Below are positions 9,832 to 19,390 of a stretch of DNA of 37,797 nt, piece after piece. This stretch comes from Mariprofundaceae bacterium. Its GTDB lineage: Bacteria; Pseudomonadota; Zetaproteobacteria; Mariprofundales; Mariprofundaceae. The stretch covers positions 1-37,797 of the forward strand of contig JAUZQQ010000045.1 in the NCBI GenBank assembly GCA_030950905.1, given 5' to 3'. The position numbers and the translations under genes are program-made. Under the pieces are notes generated by a model. It was given only the letters and a program-made list of their open reading frames with translations. It ran no database searches and was not told the DNA's origin. Each line of letters starts with the position of its first letter. Within the stretch, counting starts at the first letter, position 1.

Positions 9832-10479
9832 ATGCATGTCATTTACCCTTCATCCCGCGTGCGGATAAAAATTTGCGGAATCACTTCGCTTGATGATGCG
9901 ATGTGCGCATCGCGCATGGGGGTCGATGCCTTGGGTTTTGTCTTTTATGATAAATCACCTCGGTATATATCGCCACAAAAAGCGGCTTATATTATCCGCG
10001 AACTCCCCCCCTTTGTTTCGGCTGTTGGCTTGTTTGTAAACCCAAGCCAACAAAAAATTGATCATATTTTAGCTTCTTGCCCACTCGGTGTCATACAATT
10101 GCATGGTGAAGAATCCCCTGAATTTTGTTTGGCACAATCGCGCCGCGTTATTAAAGCCATTGCCATACGGCAACATAAAGATATAGCAAAAATACAGCAT
10201 TATCCTTGTTCCGTCTTGCTTGATGCAAAAGCACCCGCTGGTGTGTATGGGGGAGCGGGAATAAGTTTTGATTGGTCGTTACTGCACGATCTTGAGCATC
10301 AGCATCCCTTGTTATTGGCGGGCGGATTAAATCAAAAAAACATTGTTGCAGCAATAAATATTCGGCCATGGTTTGCCGTTGATGTATCCTCAGGTGTGGA
10401 AATATCCCCTGGCATTAAAGACCATAAAAAAATGAATTGCTTTATTAACGGTGTCAATGCACACCCAACGGCATATTAA
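9832..10479 (+). CDS. trpF: Phosphoribosylanthranilate isomerase
   Basis: The 215-residue TIM-barrel protein has the family start motif K-I-C-G-I-T (catalytic Cys15) and the catalytic Asp131 in L-L-D-A-K, plus the F-V-N-P-S segment and the C-terminal D-V-S-S-G-V-E phosphate site. It converts phosphoribosylanthranilate to CdRP in tryptophan synthesis. The ATG has no strong ribosome site; an internal GTG (codon 10) just before R-I-K-I-C is a possible alternative start. It leads a trpF-trpB-trpA operon. Confidence 0.93.
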   Translation: MHVIYPSSRVRIKICGITSLDDAMCASRMGVDALGFVFYDKSPRYISPQKAAYIIRELPPFVSAVGLFVNPSQQKIDHILASCPLGVIQLHGEESPEFCLAQSRRVIKAIAIRQHKDIAKIQHYPCSVLLDAKAPAGVYGGAGISFDWSLLHDLEHQHPLLLAGGLNQKNIVAAINIRPWFAVDVSSGVEISPGIKDHKKMNCFINGVNAHPTAY

Positions 10480-10494
10480 GGTTACGCCCCTATT

Positions 10495-11709
10495 ATGAAA
10501 GAACTGTATGATTTAATGATCACACATATGCCCGACGCAGGTGGTCATTTTGGTCGATTTGGTGGAAAATTTGCTGCTGAAACATTGATGCAACCCTTGC
10601 AATCATTGCAAGATGCTTTTTTCACAGCTTGGCAAGACCCTGCATTCCATGCGGAACGCTTCGATTTACTGGAACACTATGTTGGCCGAGCGACACCTTT
10701 GTACCATGCAAAACGTCTATCTGAAGAGAATCATGGTGCCCAAATTTGGCTGAAGCGTGAAGATTTAACCCATACTGGTGCGCATAAAATCAACAACACG
10801 ATTGGTCAAGGCCTGCTTGCAAAACGCATGGGGAAAAAGAGGGTGATTGCCGAGACAGGCGCAGGTCAGCACGGCGTGGCAACAGCAACCGTTGCGGCAA
10901 TGTTTGGTATGGACTGTGACGTTTACATGGGGCGTGAAGATATGGCGCGTCAAGCCCCCAATGTGTTTCGGATGCAGTTGTTGGGCGCGAATGTCATTCC
11001 TGTTGATGGTGGTACTGCAACCTTAAAAGATGCTTTAAATGAAGCTTTGCGTGATTGGGTGGCAAGTTGTGAAAATACATTCTACATTATTGGTACCGTT
11101 GCAGGGCCTCACCCTTACCCTTTGATGGTGCGCCAGTTTCATGCTGTGATCGGTCAAGAAGCCAAGGCTCAATCTCTTATGCAAGCAGGGCGACTGCCCG
11201 ACATTGCCGTAGCCTGTGTTGGCGGCGGTTCTAACGCCATGGGTTTGTTCCATGCGTTTCGTGATACGTCTGTCCGTTTGGTCGCCGTTGAGGCCGCAGG
11301 TCATGGCTTAGAAACGGGGCAGCATGCAGCATCTTTGGCCAAAGGGAGAGCAGGAATTTTGCATGGCAACTTAACCTATTTGCTTGAAAATGATGAAGGG
11401 CAAATAAAAGCCACACACAGCATCTCTGCGGGGCTTGATTACCCAGGTGTCGGCCCTGAATTGGCATCCATGCATGAAGCAGGTGACATTGAATTAACGT
11501 CTGCCAGCGATGATCAAGCGATTGCAGCATTTCAAACATTAACACGCTGTGAAGGTATTATTCCAGCGTTAGAATCCAGCCATGCATTGGCTGCTGGTAT
11601 GCGTTTAGCAGCCACCATGAAACCCGAGGAAATTGTAATGATCAACCTCTCAGGGCGGGGTGATAAAGATATAAATACGGTCATGAATATCTTGGAAAAA
11701 GAGGATTAA
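10495..11709 (+). CDS. trpB: Tryptophan synthase beta chain
   Basis: The 404-residue product has the PLP lysine K98 in H-T-G-A-H-K-I-N-N, the A-E-T-G-A-G-Q-H-G loop, and the phosphate-binding GGGSNAMG near residue 244. It joins indole to serine to form tryptophan and works as an alpha2-beta2 complex with TrpA. It is 15 bases after trpF and 3 bases before trpA. Length and motifs are those of the common TrpB1 type. Confidence 0.97.
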   Translation: MKELYDLMITHMPDAGGHFGRFGGKFAAETLMQPLQSLQDAFFTAWQDPAFHAERFDLLEHYVGRATPLYHAKRLSEENHGAQIWLKREDLTHTGAHKINNTIGQGLLAKRMGKKRVIAETGAGQHGVATATVAAMFGMDCDVYMGREDMARQAPNVFRMQLLGANVIPVDGGTATLKDALNEALRDWVASCENTFYIIGTVAGPHPYPLMVRQFHAVIGQEAKAQSLMQAGRLPDIAVACVGGGSNAMGLFHAFRDTSVRLVAVEAAGHGLETGQHAASLAKGRAGILHGNLTYLLENDEGQIKATHSISAGLDYPGVGPELASMHEAGDIELTSASDDQAIAAFQTLTRCEGIIPALESSHALAAGMRLAATMKPEEIVMINLSGRGDKDINTVMNILEKED

Positions 11710-11712
11710 GCC

Positions 11713-12528
11713 ATGGCCAACAACTTATTGGATCAAGTTTTTTCTCGCTGCCGCAATGAAAACCGTGCGGCCTTGGTCGGCTATTTAACAGCAGGCGACC
11801 CCAATATTTCTGATTCTACATTATTGCTTCATCACTTGGCGATACACGCTGATATTATTGAAATCGGCATGCCTTTTTCTGACCCTATGGCCGATGGTGC
11901 TGTTATTCAGGCTGCCAGTGAACGCGCTTTGGCCAGTGGCTGCACCTTGGCAGATGTTTTTTCTCTGACCCAAAGTGTCCGTCGGCAACACCCAGACGTA
12001 GGCATTGTATTGATGGGTTATGCCAATACCCCTTACAGTATTGGTTTTGAAAGCTTTGCTGCGCAAGCTGCTGATGCAGGCGCGAATGGGGTGTTACTTG
12101 TTGATATTCCACCTGAAGAATGTGGTATCTGCCGTGAGGCATTTCAACAGCATCAGTTAAAACAAATATTCTTACTTTCTCCTACTTCATCTGAAGATCG
12201 CATTCAACGGGTGATTGAAGTTGCCAGTGGTTTTATTTACTACGTGGCATTAACAGGGGTTACCGGTGCGGAATTGGGTGAAACTTCGGTCATTAAAGCG
12301 CGTGTAGAAATATTACGGCAACGGACAAGTATTCCGATTTGTGTTGGGTTCGGCATAAAAACCGTCGAAAAAGCGCATGAAATAGCCTGTTTTTCTGATG
12401 GTGTTGTTATAGGATCGGCCTTTGTGAGTATAGTCACTGCTTCTGACACCAAATTATTCGATGCTTCTGATCCATTACTTAAAATAGCTTGTAACATGAG
12501 GTCAGCAATGAAACGGCCAAAAAAATGA
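11713..12528 (+). CDS. trpA: Tryptophan synthase alpha chain
   Basis: The 271-residue TIM barrel has catalytic Glu50 (I-E-I-G-M-P-F-S-D-P) and Asp61 (A-D-G), at the expected places. It cleaves indole-3-glycerol phosphate to indole for TrpB. GAGG lies just upstream of the ATG. Its stop overlaps the next ATG as ATGA, coupling it to a metallo-beta-lactamase gene that has no obvious link to tryptophan. Confidence 0.96.
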   Translation: MANNLLDQVFSRCRNENRAALVGYLTAGDPNISDSTLLLHHLAIHADIIEIGMPFSDPMADGAVIQAASERALASGCTLADVFSLTQSVRRQHPDVGIVLMGYANTPYSIGFESFAAQAADAGANGVLLVDIPPEECGICREAFQQHQLKQIFLLSPTSSEDRIQRVIEVASGFIYYVALTGVTGAELGETSVIKARVEILRQRTSIPICVGFGIKTVEKAHEIACFSDGVVIGSAFVSIVTASDTKLFDASDPLLKIACNMRSAMKRPKK

Positions 12529-13310
12529 AAATCAGGGTACTCGGCTGCTACGGTGGTCGTTTGTTGGGTTACCACCTTAGTTCCTTTTTGGTTAATGGTA
12601 CCATCCTGCTGGATGCAGGCTCACCAACCATTGTACTTAGTTTGGAAGAACAATGGTTAATTCGCCATATCTTTGTTTCGCATACCCACCTTGATCATAT
12701 CAGCGACATTGCTTTTCTGGCTGATAATCGCTCCATAAAACGAATGGGTGAAAAATCACGCGACAATAATATTGTGATTCATAGTTTACCTGATAATATC
12801 AACACCCTAAAAAAAGACTTTTTAAACAATCGAATTTGGCCTGATTTCACACATATACCCTTAAACGGAAAGCCAATTCTTACCATGCGACCCTTTGAGG
12901 CAGAAGAGGTCATTCACGTTGAAGGTGTGTCCATCACCCCGATTGTTGTTAATCACCCTGTGCCTTGTACCGCTTTTTTATTAAGCCAAAACGGCGTACA
13001 ATTTATCTACTCCGCAGATACAGGTATTACAGACCGATTATGGGCAGTTGCCAACGCACAGCCAAATTTGCAAGGAATCATCCTTGATTGTTCTTTCCCA
13101 AATGCCTACAAACGATTGGCTGACGTAAGCGGCCATCTTATTCCACACGATATGGGCATAGAGTTAAAAAAACTGGATCGTTTGGGTGAAATTCCTATTT
13201 ATTTGTTTCATATCAAGCCTGAAACAATGGATGTTATCCTTGAAGAGATAAAGGCAGAAAACATCCCCAAGCTTACCATCCTTCATCAAGAGCAAGTTAT
13301 TTCTATTTAG
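12525..13310 (+). CDS. Class II 3',5'-cyclic-nucleotide phosphodiesterase-like metallo-beta-lactamase protein
   Basis: The 261-residue product has the metal motif H53-T-H55-L-D57-H58, the form typical of class II cyclic-nucleotide phosphodiesterases (PDEase_II family). It also has Y-S-A-D-T-G, which can supply a further metal-binding Asp, and a C-terminal L-F-H-I-K-P. Related enzymes hydrolyse cAMP or other phosphodiesters; the general metallo-beta-lactamase fold also covers RNase Z-like activities, so the substrate is uncertain. It is translationally coupled to trpA by ATGA and meets nth tail to tail with a 4-base overlap. Confidence 0.72.
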   Translation: MKIRVLGCYGGRLLGYHLSSFLVNGTILLDAGSPTIVLSLEEQWLIRHIFVSHTHLDHISDIAFLADNRSIKRMGEKSRDNNIVIHSLPDNINTLKKDFLNNRIWPDFTHIPLNGKPILTMRPFEAEEVIHVEGVSITPIVVNHPVPCTAFLLSQNGVQFIYSADTGITDRLWAVANAQPNLQGIILDCSFPNAYKRLADVSGHLIPHDMGIELKKLDRLGEIPIYLFHIKPETMDVILEEIKAENIPKLTILHQEQVISI

Positions 13311-13936
13311 CCTTTTTCAGACCATTGGCAAAGATCGTAAATAAGACAGTCCATACATTTGGGTTTACGGGCAGTACAAACATAACGACCGTGCAAAATC
13401 AACCAATGGTGCGCATGCACCATAAATTTATCAGGAATATTGGCCAATAAACCTTTTTCAACATCCAATGGTTTTTTCCCTGGGGCGATGCCAATACGAT
13501 TCCCTAAGCGAAACAAATGGGTATCCACGGCCATGGTTGCTTCCCCAAAAGCCACATTCAATACCACATTGGCTGTTTTTCGGCCGACACCAGGCAATGA
13601 TTCCAGCGACTTTCGATCAGCTGGAACTTGCCCCTGAAAAGAGTCAACAAGCAGCCGACAAAGCCCAATCAAATACTTGCTTTTGTTGTTATAAAGTCCT
13701 AGCGATGCAATATGTTTTTTGATCGTGGATTGCCCTAAATCAAGAATCGCTTGGGGGGTTGGAGCGGCAGCAAACAATTTTTTGCTTACTTTGTTTACCG
13801 CAATGTCCGTCGATTGTGCAGAAAGCATCACTGCCACCAACAATTCAAAAGAATTATTATAATCCAGCTCTGTTTTTGGTTCAGGGTTGGCTGCATAAAA
13901 CCGCTCAAAAATCGCTTCGGTATTTTCTGTATTCAT
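13307..13936 (-). CDS. nth: Endonuclease III (DNA glycosylase/AP lyase)
   Basis: The 209-residue protein has the helix-hairpin-helix L-P-G-V-G-R-K with catalytic Lys120, Asp138 in A-V-D-T-H, and a C-terminal 4Fe-4S ligand set C187-x6-C194-x2-C197-x5-C203. These positions match the classical enzyme. It removes oxidised pyrimidines and cleaves the abasic strand. It is 6 bases downstream of yebC on the minus strand, suggesting a trxA-yebC-nth transcript. Confidence 0.96.
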   Translation of the reverse strand: MNTENTEAIFERFYAANPEPKTELDYNNSFELLVAVMLSAQSTDIAVNKVSKKLFAAAPTPQAILDLGQSTIKKHIASLGLYNNKSKYLIGLCRLLVDSFQGQVPADRKSLESLPGVGRKTANVVLNVAFGEATMAVDTHLFRLGNRIGIAPGKKPLDVEKGLLANIPDKFMVHAHHWLILHGRYVCTARKPKCMDCLIYDLCQWSEKG

Positions 13937-13942
13937 GCGGGG

Positions 13943-14698
13943 TTAGGCGCTGTGAATACGCGCCATTTCAGCATCAGATATGTCATAATTGCTATACACC
14001 CCTTGGACATCATCAATATCTTCCAGCCGCTCAATCAAGCGCAATAATTTTTCAGCCACTTCACCTTCGACCTCAACCGTGTTTTCAGGAATCCACGTTA
14101 TTTCAGCCACGGTGGTAACAAACCCAGCGTTTGTTAATGTTTCTTGGATTGCAACAAAATCAGCAGGTTCAGTTTGAACTGTCATGATTAACCCATCATT
14201 TTGTTCAATAATATCTTCTGCTCCCGCCTCTAATGCGGCTTCTAGCAACACATCGCCATCAATATTATCCAATTCAAAAATCAATTGCCCTTTTTGGTTA
14301 AACATCCAGCCCACGCAGCCTGATTCTCCCATGCTTCCGCCACCTTTATTAAAAGCGTAACGAACATCAGATACCGAACGGTTGCGATTATCGGTCATGC
14401 AATCAACCAAAATGGCAACGCCCCCTTGACCATAACCTTCGTAGCGAATTTCTTCAATGTTTGCGCCTTCATCGCCACCAGCGCCGCGTTGAATGGCACG
14501 GTCAATATTATCTTTGGGCATGTTTACGCCTTTGGCGGCGGTTATTGCTGCGCGCAGGCGCGGATTGGCATCAACGTCTTCCCCCATGCGTGCTGCAACG
14601 GTGATTTCACGAATATAACGGGTAAAAATTTTCCCCCGTTTGGCATCAACGGCTGCTTTTTTGTGTTTGATGCTGGACCATTTGTTATGCCCTGACAT
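13943..14698 (-). CDS. yebC: YebC/PmpR-family transcriptional/translation regulator
   Basis: I choose the ATG at 14698 (MSGHNKWSSIKHKKAA), the universal YebC start, preceded by GAGAGAG; the open frame extends 25 codons further upstream without family character. The 251-residue product has the R-A-A-I-x-x-A-K-x-x-N-M-P segment and I-R-Y-E-G-Y-G, both family hallmarks. YebC proteins are cytosolic; some bind DNA as regulators and some relieve ribosome stalling at proline runs. It lies between trxA and nth. Confidence 0.95.
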   Translation of the reverse strand: MSGHNKWSSIKHKKAAVDAKRGKIFTRYIREITVAARMGEDVDANPRLRAAITAAKGVNMPKDNIDRAIQRGAGGDEGANIEEIRYEGYGQGGVAILVDCMTDNRNRSVSDVRYAFNKGGGSMGESGCVGWMFNQKGQLIFELDNIDGDVLLEAALEAGAEDIIEQNDGLIMTVQTEPADFVAIQETLTNAGFVTTVAEITWIPENTVEVEGEVAEKLLRLIERLEDIDDVQGVYSNYDISDAEMARIHSA

Positions 14699-14761
14699 AG
14701 TTTCTCTCTCTTTTTTGTAACATTTCAGGGTGGGCTGAGTGATCAACCCAAAAGAATTACG

Positions 14762-14810
14762 TATACAAAGCAATAAGGCAGGAATAAATCCCGCCCCATT
14801 GCTTCGTATA
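14762..14810 (-). ncRNA. 22-bp stem-loop in the trxA-yebC intergenic RNA
   Basis: Bases 14762-14783 pair with 14789-14810 around a 5-base loop. In the minus-strand RNA all 22 pairs form: five would-be mismatches on the plus strand are A-C, which become G-U wobbles on the minus strand. This asymmetry points to an RNA made from the minus strand, downstream of trxA. No U-run directly follows, so it is not a textbook terminator; it could be an RNA stabiliser, processing site or attenuator between trxA and yebC. Confidence 0.6.
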
Positions 14811-14830
14811 GATGCAGTTAATGCCCGTTT

Positions 14831-15163
14831 TTATGCAATATGATCGTTAATAAACTCAGACAATTTCGCTTTGTTTACCGCACCTACTTTGGTTCCTTGT
14901 ACATTCCCATCGGCAAAAAGCATTAAGGTAGGGATACCACGCACACCGTATTTCCCTGGAACGTTAGGGTTTTCATCGATGTTGATTTTTGCAATGGTCA
15001 AACTGTCGCCAAATTCATAGGCCAGTTGATCCAATATTGGAGCGATTTGCTTGCAAGGCCCACACCATGGTGCCCAAAAGTCTACGAGAATGGGGCCCGA
15101 ACTGTTAAGTACGTCGCTTTCAAAGCTGTCGTCACTAACGTGTATAATTTTTTCAGATGTCAT
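14831..15163 (-). CDS. trxA: Thioredoxin
   Basis: The 110-residue protein has the redox site W-C34-G-P-C37-K, V-D-F-W-A-P before it, and the cis-proline loop G-I-P-T-L. I prefer the ATG at 15163 because AGGA lies 5-6 bases upstream; an in-frame ATG at 15175 would add four residues and lacks such a site. It is a general cytosolic dithiol reductant. It is the first gene of the minus-strand trxA-yebC-nth set. Confidence 0.95.
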   Translation of the reverse strand: MTSEKIIHVSDDSFESDVLNSSGPILVDFWAPWCGPCKQIAPILDQLAYEFGDSLTIAKINIDENPNVPGKYGVRGIPTLMLFADGNVQGTKVGAVNKAKLSEFINDHIA

Positions 15164-15217
15164 TGTGTTCCTCATGTGCAGTTATAGGGTAGGCACGCTA
15201 ATTTAATCAAGGAAGGT

Positions 15218-15343
15218 ATGAACGTCAACCACCAAGACGCTCTTTTCCCCACTACTTTTATACGCTTTTTGCTTGGTTTTATTAAAAAACACAGCAGGCA
15301 TTCAGCCACCTCTGAATTGTTACCAATGTACAAAGAACGGTGA
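15218..15343 (+). CDS. Possible 41-residue small protein upstream of argB
   Basis: A short ORF starts with ATG after AAGGAAGG (a strong Shine-Dalgarno match) in the 210-base gap between trxA (minus) and argB (plus). It encodes M-N-V-N-H-Q-D-A-L-F, then a hydrophobic/basic stretch (F-I-R-F-L-L-G-F-I-K-K-H). I do not recognise a family. It could be a real small protein, a leader peptide for argB, or chance. It ends 42 bases before the argB start. Confidence 0.3.
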   Translation: MNVNHQDALFPTTFIRFLLGFIKKHSRHSATSELLPMYKER

Positions 15344-15373
15344 TTGTTATCAATTTCCGTCAAACCGTTTTGA

Positions 15374-16276
<903 letters not shown>

Positions 16277-16350
16277 TACTGTTTGCCGTTCCTTGATTTG
16301 AAGATTGCAGAAAATATCCCCATGGCTAGGGTTCTTGCTTGTTTTCTTTC

Positions 16351-16426
16351 GCTCCCATCGTCTAGCGGTCTAGGACGCTGCCCTCTCACGGCGGAAACAG
16401 GGGTTCGATTCCCCTTGGGAGTACCA
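16351..16426 (+). tRNA. tRNA-Glu, anticodon CTC
   Basis: A 76-base cloverleaf can be drawn. The acceptor arm GCTCCCA pairs with TGGGAGT (one G-U). The anticodon stem is CTGCC/GGCGG with loop CTCTCAC, anticodon CTC at 16385-16387. The T arm has GTTCGAT, and the CCA end is encoded at 16424-16426. It reads GAG codons. A possible promoter is TTGCAG at 16305-16310 and TAGGGT at 16327-16332, 16 bases apart; this is weak. Confidence 0.93.
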
Positions 16427-16451
16427 TTGTATTGTAAAATAGGGGTAAGCT

Positions 16452-17036
16452 ATGTTGCTGAAAAAAATGATATTGTTATTCCTTTCTGCTTGTTTGTTGT
16501 TTTTTTCTTGCCAAGTTGCGCTCGCAAGCAATGAAAAATCAAGCAATGCCGCGTCCATCATGGTTGATCCTTATGCTTCAAAAGATCCATACAAAGAAGT
16601 TTTTAACTCTACCGATGCTTCCAAGCGTATTCTTCATGCACCAACATTTAGCCTTGCAGGCATGCGTGATCCTTTTGTTTCTTATATTGACTTGAAAAAT
16701 GCGCGGGAACAAGAATTGCGCTTGATTAATGAAGAGCAACAAAAGGCAGATAAAAATGCTGCTGTAAAAGCATTAAATAGCCGCCCCAAAGAACCTTTGG
16801 AAGACAAAGACCTAACCGAATTAAAGTTGGTGGCAATTTTTAGTATTGGCGACCGTAAGGTTGCCATGATTGAAGACACCTCAGGAAAAGGTTTCATCGT
16901 TAAAGTCGGGGCTTATATGGGTAAAAACAATGGTCATATTATCAGCATTAATGATGCGGCACTGACCCTGCTGGAGAAACGCCTCAATTCAGCAGGCGAG
17001 ATTGTAGATTACAAAGAAATTTTTGCTCTAAAATAA
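16452..17036 (+). CDS. PilP-family type IV pilus inner-membrane lipoprotein-like protein (orphan)
   Basis: The 194-residue product has an N-terminal signal sequence (hydrophobic residues 6-25, with a possible lipidation Cys in L-F-F-S-C, or cleavage after A-L-A). The C-terminal half resembles the PilP beta domain: L-T-E-L-K-L-V-A-I-F-S, V-A-M-I-E-D-T-S-G-K-G, and V-G-x-Y-M-G-K-N-x-G. PilP normally links the PilMNO complex to the secretin PilQ. Here no pilM, N, O or Q lies nearby, so it is separated from its partners. GGGGT lies before the ATG. Assignment is good at domain level. Confidence 0.75.
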   Translation: MLLKKMILLFLSACLLFFSCQVALASNEKSSNAASIMVDPYASKDPYKEVFNSTDASKRILHAPTFSLAGMRDPFVSYIDLKNAREQELRLINEEQQKADKNAAVKALNSRPKEPLEDKDLTELKLVAIFSIGDRKVAMIEDTSGKGFIVKVGAYMGKNNGHIISINDAALTLLEKRLNSAGEIVDYKEIFALK

Positions 17037-17044
17037 AACCATCA

Positions 17045-18022
17045 TCACCGTTCAGCTACTGTTTTTTTACTGCCCTCACGCTCGGTAATAAACGGAGAAA
17101 TGATTTTATCCATCAAAGAAAACAACAATTCAATGCTGTAGCCTGCAATAAAAGCAATAGCAAACGGCGATAATGAAACCATCATGTTTGTTGTTTGACC
17201 ATCGTTTTCGGCGGCTGGAGAAACAATAAACCACGCGATTACAAAGCCTGAAATACAGCCCATGGTCACCCGCAACAAATAATCAGATAGCGTTTGATGG
17301 GTATAGGTTCGATTGCGAATACTAAACGATATATGACGCAATACGTAAGCAAAAGCCCCAAGCATGCCATACAATAATGGAAGAATATAAACCTGTAAAA
17401 ATTCAAGGGTTATTTTTGATTGAATCAACATATCCTGTATTTGACTGGCAGGGTTATCCGATGATGGGACAACTTCCTTGTTGCTGTTGGTGACGCTATT
17501 AAACACAAACAACAAGGATCCACTCAGTGGATTATTCCAAGCACTCAACGCCCTTAATAACGCTTCTCCTTTGGTGGTTAAGTTCTCCTTTAAAAATTCG
17601 CTGGCCAATGTTGAATCAGCATCCATGGCAGTGATTTGTTGCAGCTCTGATATATTATTATCCAGTTTCTGGGTTAAATCCATCCCCACTGCCCACAATG
17701 CTTGAAAAGATACCACCAAAATAATCAGCAAGCCTGTAAGAACCGATAAGGCCCATGTCATACGTGGGCTATGGCAATCACGCAAGCTGGCTGCCGTAAT
17801 GGGGTGAAGCAGTGTCGATACATGCTCATAGGCGCGCCAAAAAGATACTTGTGTTGCTATATCGGCAATAGCTTCATCTTGGCTTACCTGAACAATGACC
17901 GATAATGTTTGATCATCAATATTAATCCCTGATTCTGTCGCATAACGCAGCAGCAGCAGTGCATCATCGACGGCTCCTTGAAATGAAGTGCCAGCATTGT
18001 TTGTTGTGTATTGATCATTCAC
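17045..18022 (-). CDS. Multi-pass membrane protein of unknown function
   Basis: The 325-residue product starts at a GTG that overlaps the stop of an upstream small ORF as GTGA. Four hydrophobic segments are visible (about residues 89-112, 208-228, 250-269, 280-302). A long polar region (120-200), probably extracytoplasmic or cytosolic, separates TM1 from TM2. A short hydrophilic C-terminus follows. I do not recognise the family. The start has only a modest ribosome site, so the beginning could be re-assigned. It is convergent with the pilP-like gene. Confidence 0.6.
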   Translation of the reverse strand: MNDQYTTNNAGTSFQGAVDDALLLLRYATESGINIDDQTLSVIVQVSQDEAIADIATQVSFWRAYEHVSTLLHPITAASLRDCHSPRMTWALSVLTGLLIILVVSFQALWAVGMDLTQKLDNNISELQQITAMDADSTLASEFLKENLTTKGEALLRALSAWNNPLSGSLLFVFNSVTNSNKEVVPSSDNPASQIQDMLIQSKITLEFLQVYILPLLYGMLGAFAYVLRHISFSIRNRTYTHQTLSDYLLRVTMGCISGFVIAWFIVSPAAENDGQTTNMMVSLSPFAIAFIAGYSIELLFSLMDKIISPFITEREGSKKTVAER

Positions 18023-18201
18023 GGCTTGCCCCGTCCCTTCAGGCTGTAAGTTTTAAAGACAGCGTGTTTGTTGCCTAGAAATATAAACCCTGCCATCGAT
18101 AAAACAAAAGATAAAGGAAGCAAAACGCCACCCCCTTCATTGACCACCCTAAGGTCACGGTTAGCATATCGGCGCAATACCCCATCGCTGGGTGTTACCA
18201 T
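18019..18201 (-). CDS. Possible 60-residue single-span membrane protein
   Basis: A short ORF begins with ATG and ends by GTGA overlap with the larger membrane protein downstream. It has one hydrophobic stretch (about residues 25-43, G-G-G-V-L-L-P-L-S-F) with a basic C-terminal tail. The overlap suggests translational coupling, but its own ribosome site is weak. It reaches to 24 bases from the aminotransferase start on the other strand, leaving little promoter space between them. No family recognised; it may be spurious. Confidence 0.35.
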   Translation of the reverse strand: MVTPSDGVLRRYANRDLRVVNEGGGVLLPLSFVLSMAGFIFLGNKHAVFKTYSLKGRGKP

Positions 18202-18224
18202 TCCCGTTTCTTATTTATCGGAGT

Positions 18225-19388
18225 ATGTCTGTGATCAAACAATACCTTCTTTCGCCTGGCCCTACGACCGTTCCTGAACGTGTTATGCTGCGTATGGCAG
18301 CCCCTATGATTCACCACAGGACACCGCAGTTTTCAGCTATTTTTGCTGAAACGCGCGAGATGTTAAAACAAATCCATCAAACAACCCAAGATACGTTGAT
18401 GTTGGCATGCTCTGGCACGGGTGCTATGGAAGCATCCATTATAAACTTATGTTCGACGGGTGACACCATTATTTATGTCAATGGTGGTAAATTTGGCGAG
18501 CGTTGGGGAAAGATTGCAGCCAAACATGGCGTAAACACCATTGAACTTAAGGTTGACTGGGGGCAAGCTGTTGCACTTGATGATGTCAAAGCAGCCTTGG
18601 ATGCCAACCCCCAAGCACGCGGGGTGTTTGTGCAGGCCTCCGAAACATCAACCACCACCGAACACCCGATTCGTGAAATTGCCGCGCTCACCCGTAACCG
18701 AGAAAACTGCGTTACCGTCGTGGATGCGATCACAGCGTTGGGCGTGATCAACATTCCTATGGATGATTGGGGTTTGGATGTTGTGATTTCTGGTTCACAA
18801 AAGGCATTCATGCTGCCCCCTGGCCTCGCTACCATTGCATTGTCTCAAAAGGCTTGGCGCTTGGCTGAATCAGCCACATGCAGCACCTTTTACTTTGACC
18901 TTAAAACAGAACGCAAAAATCAGCAGGCAGGCAAAGACACCACAGCATGGACACCGGCGGCATCGCTGGTCATTGGCTTGAACGAAGTGCTTAAAATGAT
19001 GCTTGAAGAAGGGCTGGATAATCTGTTTGTACGCCACACATTGCTGGCCAAAGCGGCACGCGCAGGGCTTGCGGCACTCGGTATGACATTGGTATCATCT
19101 GCGCCAGCCACGAGTGCTACGGGAGCCTTTATTCCTGAAGGTGTCGACGGCGGCGCGTTTGTGAAATACCTGCGTGATACCATGGGGGTTACTTTTGCAG
19201 GTGGGCAAGATGCCCTTAAAGGTCGTATTTTGCGTATCGCACATTTGGGTTATTACGATGTGTTTGATATTGTTATTGCCATCAGTGCCATTGAAATCGC
19301 ACTCAATCGCTTTGGTCACCCTGTGCAGATGGGGCAAGGCGTGGCAGCAGCGCAACAAGTTCTTGCCGAACGTTTTGTGAAGGTATAA
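18225..19388 (+). CDS. Class V PLP aminotransferase (serine-glyoxylate/phosphoserine-type)
   Basis: The 387-residue fold-type I enzyme has the PLP lysine K193 in S-G-S-Q-K-A-F and starts with a L-L-S-P-G-P-T-x-V-P motif near residue 8. I take the ATG at 18225; a GTG at 18231 is better spaced (GGAG, 7 bases) and may be the true start, removing two residues. Because it lies 2 bases before serA, it is likely the phosphoserine aminotransferase-equivalent, a swap known in some lineages that lack SerC. It could also act on glyoxylate or alanine. Function is inferred from context. Confidence 0.8.
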   Translation: MSVIKQYLLSPGPTTVPERVMLRMAAPMIHHRTPQFSAIFAETREMLKQIHQTTQDTLMLACSGTGAMEASIINLCSTGDTIIYVNGGKFGERWGKIAAKHGVNTIELKVDWGQAVALDDVKAALDANPQARGVFVQASETSTTTEHPIREIAALTRNRENCVTVVDAITALGVINIPMDDWGLDVVISGSQKAFMLPPGLATIALSQKAWRLAESATCSTFYFDLKTERKNQQAGKDTTAWTPAASLVIGLNEVLKMMLEEGLDNLFVRHTLLAKAARAGLAALGMTLVSSAPATSATGAFIPEGVDGGAFVKYLRDTMGVTFAGGQDALKGRILRIAHLGYYDVFDIVIAISAIEIALNRFGHPVQMGQGVAAAQQVLAERFVKV

Positions 19389-19390
19389 TC

